Assembly: GCA_037957365.1 (NCBI GenBank)
Contig: JARHVA010004902.1
Span: 1,240,001 to 1,304,000 of the forward strand
From: Torreya grandis
Taxonomy: Eukaryota > Streptophyta > Pinopsida > Cupressales > Taxaceae
Direction: 5' to 3'
DNA: 64,000 nt
A program made the translations under genes and the position numbers. Positions 36,454-50,740 of this stretch are shown here, in pieces; within the stretch, counting starts at the first letter, position 1, and each line of letters starts with the position of its first letter. The notes beneath the pieces are model-generated. The model was given only the letters and a program-made list of their open reading frames with translations. It was not told the origin of the DNA and did not search any database.

Positions 36454-37185
36454 CATAGTTGCCAGGGGACGGGTACGGGGATGGGTACGGGGAGATGGGT
36501 ATGAGTACCGGTATGCCATTTAAAAAAAAAAAGAGACAAGGGTACGGGGAGACAACAATATATATTTATTATTTATATATTATTAAAATAAAAATAATTA
36601 AAAAAATAAAAAATAAAAAATTAAAACATTAAATAATAAATTATTAAACTAATAAAATTAAAATTTATAAAATGAAAGCTTTTAATATTTTTTAACTTAT
36701 GAGCATTTTAAAAAAACATTAAAAACAATTTAAAAAACAATGAACAAATTAAAAAAACAATGAACATTAAAAAAACTAAACACGATGATCGAACATTAAA
36801 AAACAAGAATCAAGGAATATTAAAAGCCAAAAGAAGGGCAGTGCCGTTCGTGGCCGTGATTGACAATGCCGTGAACGACATTGCCCTTGGTTTTTTTTTT
36901 AAAAACCTAAAAACGTTTATACTTTTACATGCAATAAAAAATGCAAAAGTCTGTCACCCTGTTCACTGTATATGATCTTCAACGATTGCAAATGACCTTC
37001 AACTATTTATTATAACGTTTTTTTGCATGTTTTTTTGCTCCTTTTTGCGGGAAACGTGGGCATAAATAGAAAAACATCTCTCCTTACACATGAGACATCT
37101 TGGTACCCATTTCCCGTATAGGAGACGTGTACCCAAACTCGAAATGCGTCTCAGGTGTTGGGGGATGCGTCTCCTTGCAACACTG
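36454..37185. mobile_element. hAT-type non-autonomous element (732 bp) with perfect 8-bp target duplication
   Basis: Flanked by AACAAAAC at 36446-36453 and 37186-37193, an exact 8-bp duplication. Ends are CATAGTTGCCAGGGGACG (left) and CAGTGTTGCAAGGAGACG (complement of right), 14 of 18 matching. GC-rich subterminal blocks (acgggtacgggg, and gggagacgtgtaccc-like on the other side) surround an AT-rich core with no transposase. It lies 1.15 kb upstream of the first visible exon of the PHD gene. Confidence 0.85.
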
Positions 37186-38339
37186 AACAAAACATAAAAT
37201 AAAATAAAATTTAATTTAAAATAACAAATTTTAAAATAAAAACATAAATTAAAAAGTTAAAAATTAAAACAAAGTTAAAAATTAAAACAAAGTTAAAAAT
37301 TAAAACTTAATAACAAATTGTGAAATAAAATGAAAATTTATCTTTAAAAAAGAAACCATGTGATAAAATACAGCCAGCCATACATCCTTGATTATTTGCT
37401 CGGATGAAAAACTGAGACCGGGAAGCTAATAATTGCCATCGACCCTATTGCTGCTCTCGACCCTATTCATAACTTAGACGCCTTTTGAAGAATTTAAATC
37501 CACGGTCATCGAAGTGCAAGTGGATACTCTGAACCCACGACCTTGAAGAATGGACTTTTAATACTTTTTGTGTTGTGAAATTTCAATCGGATCTCTACAA
37601 ATCCAGTCAATTTTGTAGATCTCTGCAAATTTTTGATTCTGCAAAGTATCACGGCAAGAACGAATAAACCTAACCCGTGATTGCAAAGTATCAATATTTT
37701 TTTCTGTCCATTTGACTCAGCGGAAAACCATTTTACTGCCCATTCGATAGCCCATTTTAGGCTTTTTTTGGTCACCTTTTTTGGGCCACGATTTTTGGTT
37801 GAAGTTTAGTGAATTTAACTGAACTTATTCAAGGCTTTAAAAAATGACGATTTTCGAATTTTTAGGTTAAAATTCATCGAATCTTGTGACTTAGCCTTGA
37901 AGAATAAGAGACCAATGTTGCTAGAATTTCGAAAGTTCTCACCATATTTGATGTCATATCATATTTTAGATCATTTATCTCATTCACAAAGGATCGGGAG
38001 ATCAATTTCTATTTACCCCAAGAAATTTCAACTAGGACATCCGATACCACAGCATAATTAAACTACTTACATGGCATTGTCTCCTTTTCATTTGTTTCCA
38101 TATTGTATGTAAAGTTAAACTTTCAGTGGCTGTACATTATCATCGGATTGGTGGTAAGATAAAGGAATGAACTGGGGCCTTCGTTTGGGATACGTGTTAA
38201 TATCTGTTTCATCTCAATAGCTTTGTTTTGTAAGGCTATATTTAATACAGACTAATTTGATCTCCAATATTTTACATATGATGAAGGTGATTGAGTTTAT
38301 GGTCCAGTAATGTCTTACATTAGATGTGCATATGTGCAG
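37186..38339. other. Upstream flank or intron of the PHD gene; no further exon identified
   Basis: No conserved coding segment could be read. The acceptor tatgtgcag at 38339 shows that this DNA is intronic if, as expected, the gene has at least one upstream exon. Confidence 0.5.
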
Positions 38340-38422
38340 GTTAAGGTTTGTGGGATTTGCGGCGATGCAGGCTTCGCCGATTTACTTTCTATTTGTGATC
38401 AGTGCAAAGCTGCTGAGCATCT
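38340..38422 (+). CDS. Exon A: first half of the PHD finger
   Basis: Acceptor tatgtgcag before 38340 and donor CT|GTATGT after 38422. Encodes VKVCGICGDAGFADLLSICD and then QCKAAEH plus two bases, giving zinc ligands Cys-x2-Cys, Cys-x2-Cys and the His. It begins in phase 0 when GTT is read as the first codon, and ends in phase 2. Confidence 0.9.
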
Positions 38423-41400
38423 GTATGTTCTCTGTTAAACCCCTTTTTTCATTGTTTATAAGGAAAACTAGAGTATGACAAAGATACCATAGTTGACCAA
38501 GTAGTATTACACAAACCATAGTAGGCTATAATACTCCAGATAAAACCGAAATCCCTTAATTTCCAAAGGGGCCTACCCAAATCACAAACCTTTCTAAAGG
38601 GCAGAATCCCTGGACCCCCTGTTATCCTTAGAATAACGTACATAGACTATAGTTTTCACTCACATCCCTAACAAATTATGACATGCAGGAATAAGACCAA
38701 AAAGATAATGAATCATCGCTTGGTAGATGTTTCAGCCACAACCACACACCTCACCACAAATACAACTCTTTGGTCTTTGGATAGCAGCTTCCAGGTATAC
38801 CTTGATAATCTCAATTGGCAGCAGCCATTTTCACGTCATCTGGAATTTTGTGTAGTTTCAATCTTCAGCCTCAAGAACACAAGTTCCTGCTTCGTGCCCC
38901 TTGTTATTTTTTGTAGTTGGGTCTCCAGCCAATGAATTTATTATTGAGTGCATCCACATTTTGATTGGCAGCAGGGTTAGGGTCTGGAGTCTATTTTGTA
39001 TCAGGGTTAATAATTGCCTTCCTAAGTTCTCTGCAATTTTCCAGTTGTTTCCTCATCAGGTTTACATTGATACCAACTAGGACCTCCTTTATTGTCATGA
39101 TATGTTCCATTGTCACCTTCTAAAGAATTGTGTGTCCTCTGTTATGTCCAGAGTCAAAAGGAATGATGTGATTTTTAATAGTATCTTTCCTTCTGTCCTT
39201 TAGCTGCATCCATTATCTTGAATTCTTCTCCTCTGGCAGCGAGTCATCTTGCTTCATCTTTTGCCTTATAATCTAGCCACCTCCAATTTCTTAATTATAT
39301 TTTTGTGCAATTCATGCATTCCATAATGGCCATAACTCTCTACTAAACTTCCCACCTATCTCAATAGCATTGGCAGTCCTGCTGCAGCCTCTCTTTCTTA
39401 TATCTTTGCGTTTTACTCTAAATTGGTTTTGCAACCTTAATAGGATAGAAACTTGAAGTGTAATTCAGATTAATAGATATGGCATTCAAGCATACATATA
39501 AATGTAAAATATTGAAACTGGTTGCAATGATTTGACGAGTGGTGTATGCCAAATATAGTAAGTACAACAAAGGGATGAGCATTTAGCTTTTCTGGGTGAT
39601 CTGATTCTGGATATCAGATAAAAGCATCCTTGTGATTCGTTTAGTTCAAGGATTGTGTTTTTGTTTGTGAAGGGTTGGTTTCGTTGGATATAGGTCAGTG
39701 TTGTTGGTTGATACTGAGTTGTGCTAGTCGGTACTGACTTGTGCGGAATTGAGGGACTGTGACTGTATGGTCACCTTTCCATTTCTTTGTATGCTCTATA
39801 TTTGCCATCTTGAATCCTGATGATGCGCACAACTTCATAAATTAGATTTCACCTTGAAACCCTAGGTGTGTTTGTGAGGGATAGAAACATGCACAAATTG
39901 GAAAAGTGGAATTCGCTGAGTTGACCCCAATCACCCTTGTTTGATGATTGACCGCTCACTACGTATGCGATACTCCGAGGAGGGAAATCAAATGACATGT
40001 AGTTTTATCACCTAGAGTGATTGTATAATTGTACTCCTTGGCTGTATGTATGTAGCGAATGATTGAGCTTTGATACTTGACAATGCTTGCTTTGACTTGA
40101 TATTAGTGTGCTTCAAATTTGGCTTGTGATTGCATCTAGTGATAAGTTTGCAATTTGGGAAGCATAGGAGAGATTTTCTCAATGTGCAATAATATATAAA
40201 TGTTTCCCAGATAAGTGCCAATTCTCTTTTGAAGGAAACCTTGATTTGTTTATATATGAGTCCAATTGGATAATTTCTCACATCACTGACACGCTAGGCA
40301 AATGGGTTGACCTTAAGGAAATGTTTGATTTAAAAACGTAGCTAATGTTAGGAGAGGGTCGATTTCAACTAGTTTGAGTTATTATTGATTGACGATAGTG
40401 ACTTAAACCACTGGGACTGATTTGTGTATAGGTGGACTAAACTGAAGGTTTGGAGATGCCTGTGTAGGATATTTAGTAGGTTTGAAACAGACAAATGAAG
40501 TTCTTATATGTGTGTAACAGTAGAACGGAATGGTCAACTCATAAGATAACATGCAAGTGTGAGAGAATAACGAATTAGGACCTTGTTTATGCATTTAAGT
40601 CACGTGTGGTAAATCTGTGTCAAGCTTGTCATTGTGAAGTACTTAATACTAGATTTTAATATCTACAAATGCTCTCCTCTTTTATAGTAATAGAATTGTT
40701 AAAGTAAAAGGATAAAATGTTTGAATGTGTACAACACACTTTGCCTTTGGTAGGAAGCTCCAATTGTGTAGGTCATTCTATCAAAACCTGCAATCATGTG
40801 TAGTCAATGTCTATAGATTGACAATTTTAATCTGAATATGAATTTTTGAATTTTTAAGGAGTGTAGGTAAGAGTTCACCTGTGTGCTGGTGGAAATTATG
40901 GTGGAGATGATGCTTCCTTGCTTAAACATTGGAGAAGCTTGTGCTTTCTTGTCGAAGCAAATGGAGAGTTGTGGTGATTGTGCCCCAAATTTTGTGTAAA
41001 TATGCATGTTATTGGGTTGGGAAGACAAGACATCATATAACAAGCCTCATGCATCGGGGAAAAGTATGTGATGTACTAACCCAAATAACTACGTAGGTAA
41101 AAGAGAGAATCATCAGGGTAGGCTCGTTCAATGAAAATGAATCAACTACTATAGATGGCTTACAGATTCAATTGTATAGTTTTGCTCAGGTTCGTTTCAT
41201 GTAAACAAAAATACATGATTTATAGGGAATGAACAATGTTCATGCCCCCATCGTGAACGTATGTTTTGATTGTATAGTTTTGCTCAAGTTCGCTGAATGT
41301 AGAATAAAATGCATGACCGAAAGAGAATGAACAATATTCATTTCCCTATCCTAATTGTAGTTCTGACAAGTGTGAAGTGGAATGACAACATTTGCAACTC

Positions 41401-44400
41401 AACTGTAAATTGTGTTGTTGTGTAGTGCATGAATCAGTATCACGCCTCATGAATTCGAAAATGTGTGTGAACCAATATCATGCCCCTTAAATCTGTACCA
41501 ATTGATATAGAATGTAATGCATCTGTATGTTGAATTTGAGAACATGTATCTCAAATATGTGTATGTAGAAATTTGTAATTCTTGTTTTTGTAATCTGTGT
41601 GCAGATGCCCATGCATATGCACACAAGTGTGTGTGAATCTGTGTTCAAGTTTCTGTGAAGTGAGTGCGTATACATGGCATATACCCTTGTAATATGTATC
41701 AATGTGTCAAAAATTGTCATGTAATTGAACCATCTGTTATTTGAATTAGTCTAAATCTCAAAAATATGTACTTTGATCAGATTTTCTACTCATGAAAAAT
41801 TACATCTCTATGACAAGCCCATTGTAATGCCCCTTTTGGGATGAGGGATGTTGCATGTAAGTCACTCCTTTTAAAGGAATAGTTAACTGTATCATGTCAT
41901 GTATAAATATAACATCATGTGAACTTGTAGAGAGTATGTCATCATAACAATGTATATATCGATCAAGACATGTATGTAATATATGTAATGCAGGGCATAT
42001 AAGTGTCATGTCTAGATAGATGTATCAATGAAGCACACAATATAAGGATAACTGAATAAGACTACATAGTAAAAATGTATGATATAGATCATGACATTAC
42101 TCAATGTCAACAAGCTCAACAAGTGCAATTGTTATTGTCACACATAAGGCCAATGACAGAATACAAATGCCATAAAGATGCTGCAATAAACAAGACTAAA
42201 GGGCCACACACAAAGGGACATAAAGATGTCGCAAACAAAGGACATCAAAGAGGTTGCATCAAACAAGGCCAAAGACCACACGCAAGGGACAAATATGTTG
42301 CAAAAATGGCTACACACAATAGACAAGAACAAAATAGCTTATCATGTAAGAGAGTAACATCAATGGAACATAGAACAAGGAACTAGTCTACATCATCCAT
42401 ATGTATCAATGTTATATCATAGTATAATAGCATATCCATGTAGCATTGTGTGAGATATGAGGAACTAACAAGACATGTAAGCAATCTAGGTAGCTCAATG
42501 CGGTAGAAAGGTCATAGAAAGATATACCCTGTAATAGTGAAACTTGCGGAATAAGATGCTCCCAGTATTGACATGGCTACTGGGTGGATGAAAGTCCAAC
42601 ATTTGTATGTTCATGTGTACCCTATATGTCTTGCATTACATTTATATATCGTGAAATGTATGTATAAGAAAAAAATGTCATCTACAAAACATGTGATAAA
42701 TAACATATGTAAATAGTGTAATCTAGTAAGCATGTCATGCTCAGGGCCTGATTTTGGGTTTTTTGAATGTTTGAATGTTTTTGTATTTTCTTGATTATTT
42801 GATTTTTTTGTATTTTTAGAATATTTGAAATTTTTTGTTTATAAAGTTGTAAGTAGGTCATCTTCATCGGGGTTGAAGTCAATATATTCTATCATGTTCT
42901 TGAGATTATGTAATTGCATTGCCTCTTTTTTCTCGTCTATTTTTGATTGTGCACTTTATGTTGCCCTTGAAGATTGTGCTTTTTGATGCTAAGCATCACC
43001 ATCATGTCGAATTATGATCACTCTTCAAGCATGTGAGAAAGTGAGATATTGATTGGTTGGATTTATTGTAGCCTACATTTGTTGTAACCATTGTTGTCCT
43101 AGTGTGAAGGGTACTTTATAAGTAAGAGGCAAGCATGACCCATATGTGTGTATCGACCACTCTCGACCCACAAAAGCTATTGTAAAAATCATAGATCAAA
43201 GTCTTGCGAAATGTTGCCAATATATCGCGATTTTTTGCAAGCAGCGAACAAAGTGAGATTTCGGTTCAAAAATTGTGATACGAAAATCACTGATTTCTTG
43301 GTGATTCTCGGTGATTTCTTGACGATTTTCACTTGTTTTATTCACTCACAGTTGTGATATCTTCTGTAGAACTTGGATAATTATAATTTTTCCCTTCGCT
43401 CATGAATTTTAGTAGATTTTTATAGTGGACAAATGTGGTGTGCGCTTAAGCACAACACCTTGTGGGCTATTTCCTTCACAAGCCTCTTATTAATTAAGAC
43501 ATGTTTTATTAATAGAAAATAATACGAAATAACCCACAATGTGTTTGATTATGGCGATTCTTGGCGATTTATTCCTTTTTGGTAAAAAGTTATTAGAAAA
43601 TATACTTATGGCATTCTCTAAATTCAGTTTATTTTATGAATTTATATGTTTTTTAAAGTAGTGATTAAGTTGCTGAGAAAATTCTGAGTCTCGAGTCTTG
43701 GTTCAAAATTTTTCTTACTGAGTGAGATTTTGAACTATGGTTAATATGATGTATTCAAGGGGTTCTTGCCAATGTGTGCTATGTTGTAATTCCTTGATGT
43801 CATGTCCTAACTGTCGTAAACCTTTAACACTGCATATGGCTTTTTGTTTGTTGCCATCAATCTAAATGTTTTTATAATAGGTAACTCCCATGTATATTGT
43901 GATGGGCAACGACCCCTGTTGAGGACGTTTTTTGGTGGTTGTCGTTGTAGATGGTGTCTTTGTGGAGCTTGATGTGAGTGGTTTGTATCGATGTTGTAAT
44001 ACCTTGATAGTGCCTTCATTCTTGAATTTTTGAATTTGCTTTTGTAATGCTCCATAGTGATATGTGTCATGTCTTGTGATCTAAGTAGTCGATATAAAAA
44101 TATAAAAATCGAGCCATATAAATGAAATTAACCACATAATATGCATAGAGGAAACAAAATAAGTTAAATAACCACTAAATAATGTAATAATTCAATGCCA
44201 AATATCATAATATTTAATGTTTGAACTTAGATTAGTCTTATAACAATACAGAGTGCAAATGTTACAATGTATGGATAAAATTAAAGACAAATCAACATAT
44301 TCATTATTCACTATATTCATATTCGTCTTCAACTTCAATGTCTTCATCGAGAGCATCATTATGTGGTTCATTAGACCACAAGTAGTAGTAGTGCGACTGC

Positions 44401-47400
44401 CACTAGCTCCACCATGCAGGGCGTGTGAAGCACCATCTACCTCCGTGTTAAGCAATGAAAGGTAGGCAACCGAGGCATCCAAGTCAGTAGTCTCTGAGTC
44501 CACATCTCAACACTTTGTTGCTCCTTCCTTGTAATCATCTTGCGTGTGTGAGAAGATGCGAGTACCTCAGTTCTGTTGAATCGATGAGGAACTAGTAACC
44601 TATTGAGGCAAGCCACAAAGTCAATCAAAATCTATAAAAGAAAAAAATTATAACAAATTGTCGAAAAAAAGAGTAGTGAGTTGAAAAAAATTAAAATCTT
44701 ACTTGTGATATAATTTTTATTTCAAGTGGTTGGTGGGTGGATGCTTGCCCATAGAGATACCACCACATATAAATGTCCTTGTGTCACGAAGAGCGCCAAG
44801 GGAGTGACCCGTGGAGGTTACGAAATGCCCAAAGTCTCATGTCAATGTGTCTTCTAGTTTTGGATCAGGGAAGAGTCTAGAGAATGCCAACTTATATCCC
44901 TCACTAACCTCAATATCTCTATATGGTGCAACCCTCTTGGGCAAATAAAGGATCTCTGTGTTGTAGTATTTGGAAGTCAAAGCAAAAGCAAGAAGATGCA
45001 ATGGGGTGGCAATTTTTTCCCACCTTTTAATGAGATGCGATTGCACTTCTTTGAAAAACCTCTCTGTAGGATCTTGCTCGTTGGCATTTATGATGGATTT
45101 AATCTTTTTAATCATTGAGTCGATTCCATCATAAATTTCTCCCAAACATGAATGAACCATATGTACAAATCTCAAAATACTCAAGACGGGCTTGGTAAAA
45201 TTGAACAAATACTCCACATCTTCCCACCACACATCATCAAGAATCCACCCTTTCAACTTTGTGGCCCTCTCGGTGTACCCCTAGTTGTATACACTGCAAA
45301 GGTTGTTGATAACCGTGCTACCCAATGCCTAACACATCTTGACAAGTCATCTCAAGACAAGTATGTGTGAGGTAAACTGAATCTCAGCAACCTAATACCA
45401 AATTAAAACAAATAAAATTAAAAAAAAATTTCAAAAATAAAAATCCTACAAATTACAAACTTACAAAATTAAATTAAAAATATATATGATTCATGAATGA
45501 TTAAAAGAAAAAGTCACCTTCAACAATTGCAACTTCAAGAAGGCCCTGAAGTTACCTTGGGATGTGATGGTTGCTTATGAACATTTGGATCTCGCTCGCC
45601 TCCTCATAGACTTGTTTAATCTAGTGTTTGGTGCCCAATTTTTGCAACAAGGTTGAGGGAATGAACGACACAAAGTGTCCATACTTTGCCTCAACCAACA
45701 TGCTCGTATCTTTGCAATTTTTTGCATTCTTTGTTATAATTTGGACAACACTTTGAGACCCATCTGCTTCAATGGTTTCTATTAGGATGTTGGCAATGAA
45801 TCGTGTAGCCTTTACTTGTCCCTTACAATCAATGGCCCTAAAAAACATTGTCCATTTAGGGCACATTGCGACCACATTAATTAATGGCCTATTTACCGTA
45901 TCTTTTCATCCATCAGAAATGATGGACATCCCTATTTAGATCCACAAATCCTTGATGGGCTTGAATGTATCTTCAATATGTTTTCTTTCTTTTGTTAACA
46001 AGGTGGTGTGCACCTTTTCATATCTTGGGCCGGTGAACCCTTAAGGGGCATCATTGATAGATCTCACCATATCATGTTGGTATGGCGATCCAACAACATA
46101 AAATGGCAGCCCACATGTATAACACATTGCACAATGCTTTGTTTCGCTGTCCCCGGATTGATTTTGGAATGCTTTTTCCAATGGGCCAACTTCTTTTGTT
46201 CTCTTGCGACTAAGAGGTGAATCTTTTTCCTCTGCGTTCGCGACGTATGTAGAAATAAATGAGTGTGATGGGGTCACAAGTCGCCACGTAAGCACGAGAT
46301 GGATCAATAGGTGGCTTAGGAGATGTAGATCCTTTCTTTTTCAAAGGATGCTTCAATGTTATGGCAACAATGGCCCCTGTTGCTTCTTGCTCTTTGATGT
46401 ATGCAAGGATCTTTGCTTGTGGCAAGCCCTTTCCTGGCTTTTCATTTATGTGTGCCCCATCACAAGCTTTGTTTCTAAAACTAGGAATCACACACAAATG
46501 GGCTTTCCCCTGACTATACGAGCTTTTGTATTATAGTTACATTTTGAGCAAACACAAATGTAACACCCTCCACATGGCAGCTGTTCTAACATCGCCACAT
46601 ACTTCCAAAGAGGCCTCGAGGATCGGCTTTGAAGGCTGTCCCTTGGCTCACAAAACTAACACTTGCAGAGGGAGGCATTCTGGCAAATCTCTATAGCCCT
46701 TGGTTATTAAAAAATAATTATTTTGCTATTAAAATTTAAAGCATTTGACTTTTGTTGAAAGAATGTTTAAAAGAACAACAGAAAAATAAATAAATCTACT
46801 TACAAACATTTTAAAGTTTGTAACTTCAAAAAAAAAAAATCACACTAAGAACCTATCTTAAATCAACGCTCCTCTTCGTTGCAAGGTCCTTAAACTCCTT
46901 GGCACCAAATAGGTAGAGGTACTAGTGTAGAATTGACAAAAGGAAGGAGTTTCCATCCTAAGTAATTGAGAAAATGAAGGTGAGAGAACAATTTTGCATT
47001 GAGTAAAAATGCAATGAGTGGTAAATGTGTGATTGTTGTTGTTTGCTCTTGATAAAATGAGTCTGAAAGCTACTTTTATGATTGAGGGTATACTTTATTT
47101 TGTTTTTAATTTTTTTTGAATTCCAAGTTTGACTTTTTATCAAGCAAAATTGTGTTCTTTTAAAAATTCATTTTTTTGCCCTGAATACATACCGGGTATG
47201 CACAAGGACCCCCAGGGCGTATCCATGCGGGTACGTGTCAGGTACGTATGGTATCCGAATCCACAGGGCTGGGAGGATGTATCCGGTAAAATAGATTTTC
47301 TGCAAACAACTATCACATGTTCCCCTCAGAATCCCGAAGGTTACCCCCAGGTTTGACAGCCCCTATGCTCTGTATTGGTATTTACTAGTTAGCTTGACAT

Positions 47401-50400
47401 ATAAATTTTTAAGGTAAGTTCATTTTGATTGGCATATTCACCCCATTCTTCTGCTGCCCATCGTCAAGAACGTTCTCTTCTAAAAGTTATTACTGAGCAT
47501 CCCATGTATTTTATTCTTCCAGCCAACATAACTGATGTGTGATTGTTTAAATTATTTTAAGGACCTTCCTCATTTGCAGTTTGCTTTAGCTGATGATCTT
47601 TTCTATGATAACTTGTCTTTAACCATATCATTGTGTTTTTGTAGCTGGAGGGTCCTCAATTTTGAATATTCCTTTTCTAATGGTTCATATACTTCTTTTT
47701 TTGCCAGATATTGCATGCTGACACAGCCTGAATCTGATGGGGAGGATTTTTGGTATTGTGAGAAATGCAAGGTGAAGCAAGAAACCATCATACAAGAGAT
47801 GGTTGTCCCATCATTGCACCCCGAAGTTAAGAAGTCACCAGGAAAGTTTAGTAAGCGTCGAAGGGCATTCTCTGATTCTCTTCCAGCCAACAAGAAGCAA
47901 GCGAATGAGGGTTTTAATGGTAATGATTCTTCTCCAGCTAGCAAGAAGCAAATATTTGAGGGTTCTAATGGTACCTATTCTTCTCCAGCTAGCAAGAAGC
48001 AGGAACTTGAGAGTTCTGATGGTACCAAGTCTCTTGCAGCTAGCAAGAAGCAATCACTTGAGAGTTCTAATACCGATTCTCTTCCATCTAACAAGAAGAA
48101 AGTGCATAGGAGTTCTAATGGTATTGAATCTCTTCCAATTAGTAAGATGCAAGCAATTGAAAATTTTAATGGCATTGATTCTCCTCCAGATAGCATGAAG
48201 CAAGCACTTGAGAGTTCTAATGCTACTTTTTCTCTTCCACCTAGCAAGAAGCAAGCACTTAATGGTACCAATTCTCTTCCTGGTAGCAAGAAGCAAGCAC
48301 TTAGGAGTTCTAATGGTATTGAATCTCTTCCAGATAGCAAGAAGCAAGCAGTTGAGAGTTCAAATGGTACTGATTCTCTTCCAGCTAGCAAGAAGCAAAC
48401 ATTTGAGAGTTATGACCGTTCTGATTCTCTTCCGGTTAGGAAGAAACGAGCTCATAGGAGTTCTAATGGTGAATCTTCATTGCAAACTGATAGATCATTG
48501 GTAGAATTAGAGGCATCTAAGGTGGAGAGTTATGGAGGATGTCAACAAAAGGGTATCTCTTTGCAGTCAGATGTTCTGTCGAAGAATCTTGAAACAGGAG
48601 AATTTGTTCGTGGGAATGCTACATCCTTGCCACATTTGTTAAAAGTGAACTCTGTGAATAGATCGTGTTCTAGACAATCACCTGTCTCAATGGCACAGAT
48701 GATTCCAGGTCTTGTGTTAGCTGGATCAAGGAGTACTATGTTAGACAAATCACCGGATTCCTCCATGCTAAATGCTTCTGAGTTAGCACAAAGTTCCTTA
48801 AGATGCAGCAAGGGGATCAACAGTGGAAGTGGGCGGTCATCATTACACAGGAAATCATCTGCATCAAAAATTACAGTGGAATGTAAAAAGGATCTTAAGG
48901 AATTAGTGCCAGATGGTAGCATGAAAGGGTTAGAACCAACCAAAGACAGCCCAGAATCGACAAAGGTGATGGTAGAGAAGCATCGATTATCGAAAGTGGC
49001 GGAAGTGGATAGGGAGGATGGCAGGGGCTTATCACCAAAGAGAAATTCTTCAAGTTCACCAGGTTAGAACTTTTAAAAAAAGGATAAAAATGAATACAAA
49101 GTACATATACCAGAAAATGATGATATGAAAAGATTTAAGTCATTAATGATCTCCCTAATTTTGGAAGGGCAAAGTAATACGGGCAATATAGAGAAAGTTC
49201 TAACAAAATGTTCGCTTACATGTCTTCCTGATACTGTTGTTCGTTCTTTCAATGAAATTAATACAGGAGAGCATATTAGGATGTTAATAAATGGAACTAA
49301 AGGTATATAATTTTAAACTTGATTGTTTTCCTTTGTTGCTGTTCGATAATTTACTTTTAAGTTAGACTGTGATAGGAACATTCAGATTTGTTGTTAGTGC
49401 TTCTTAGCTTTCAAAGGAGGAGCTACTTGTTCTGTTGTGATGGTAAACACCAATTCATGCGGTTTTGCAGGTTTTGATGTGGTTTCTGCTGGGGTAATTA
49501 ATAATAGTAAAGAAATAGATCAAACGTTAATTGGCAAGTCAACAGTTGAAGATGCAAATAATGTCATCGAAAGAGCCTATCAGATCAGCAATGAAAGTAT
49601 TGAACGCAATTCTATAACCAATGACATGGGCAAAAGGAAGCTAGATGTAGATGCAGTTTCTTGGAACAATGGTTCTCTGAGATCCCCAAATGAGTATAGT
49701 AAAGCAGAGATAGGTCACTCCATGATAAACTCTTCAGAAATAAATGTACCATCTTCATCAGCAATGGAGAATCAACCCTTTAATATGTGTGAAAGAGGTG
49801 ACATGGCGGGGAGCTTACCATCCCATGCAAAAAACTCGAATGGAACTTTCCTGCCACACCAGAAACAACTAGCATTGCCCCAGTCTCAGATATTATGGAA
49901 GTATGAATCTGCATAAACTGTTTCTTTCAATATTTCACTTATGGGGTAAATGAATCTGCTGGCAAAGATGCAGTCTGTTTGTTAGGATACATGACATGAG
50001 GGTATCCTGATTGGTTCTCCTTTTGATTCTAATCATTAATGTTTGATTAAAAAATGTTTCACTTATAGTTGATTTTGCGTAGGTTGTGGCTTGGAAAGGA
50101 ATTGCTAATAAGGTTTTTGTTATCAATCTCTGTTGAAGGGGTGCTTTCAAAGCTGTTGACATTGGCCACAGACCCTGCATTTATGATGGGATACGAGCAC
50201 ATCCATCAACTACTGCAGCTCCAAAAGTATATGAAATGACAAAAAAATTTGATTCACAGCTGCATCTGGAGCAACTTTATCGTGTAGACACATGGCCAAA
50301 ACGCTTTGAGCAATCTCCGCCCACAGATGATACCATAGGTCTCTACTTCTTTCCAGAAGAAGGAAAAAGGTACGTCTTTAGAAAAAAATAGTGTCAGGTT

Positions 50401-50709
50401 AATCATTTGATAGTCTTTAAAGCTTTTTCATTTTGTTTGAATGTTTTAGTAGATAATCTGTTCTTTTGCAAATTTTCTCCGCAGCAATGAGTCTTATGCG
50501 AAGCTTGTGGAGGACATAAACAAATATGATCTGTCCATGAGGATGTCTTTGGACGGTGCAGAACTACTCATCTATTCGTCTATCCATTTGCCAAAAAACG
50601 TTCAGAGTGAGTTTCCCTAACTCTCTTGGTTCTTGTCAAATCTCTTTATGTTGGAATATATTAGACAAACTAAACTCTCTCTCTTTCTCTTTGTCTCTCT
50701 GTCTCTCTG

Positions 50710-50740
<31 letters not shown>

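Larger units (their letters stand above)
38423..47707 (+). other. Intron 1 of the PHD gene (9285 bp), splitting the PHD finger
   Basis: GTATGT donor and ttttttgccag acceptor. The intron separates the His ligand of the PHD finger from its next Cys. It holds repeats, a 550-bp hAT-type element and a hAT transposase pseudogene listed separately. From 38423 to about 41820 no gene or clear element was recognised. Confidence 0.85.

Noticed and set aside
36760..36975. Plus-strand 71-codon open frame
   Set aside because: It lies wholly inside a non-autonomous hAT-type element and has no domain.
47603..48391. Minus-strand and alternate-frame open frames across exon B
   Set aside because: They are by-products of the in-frame coding minisatellite; the plus-strand frame is supported by PHD ligands and splice phases.
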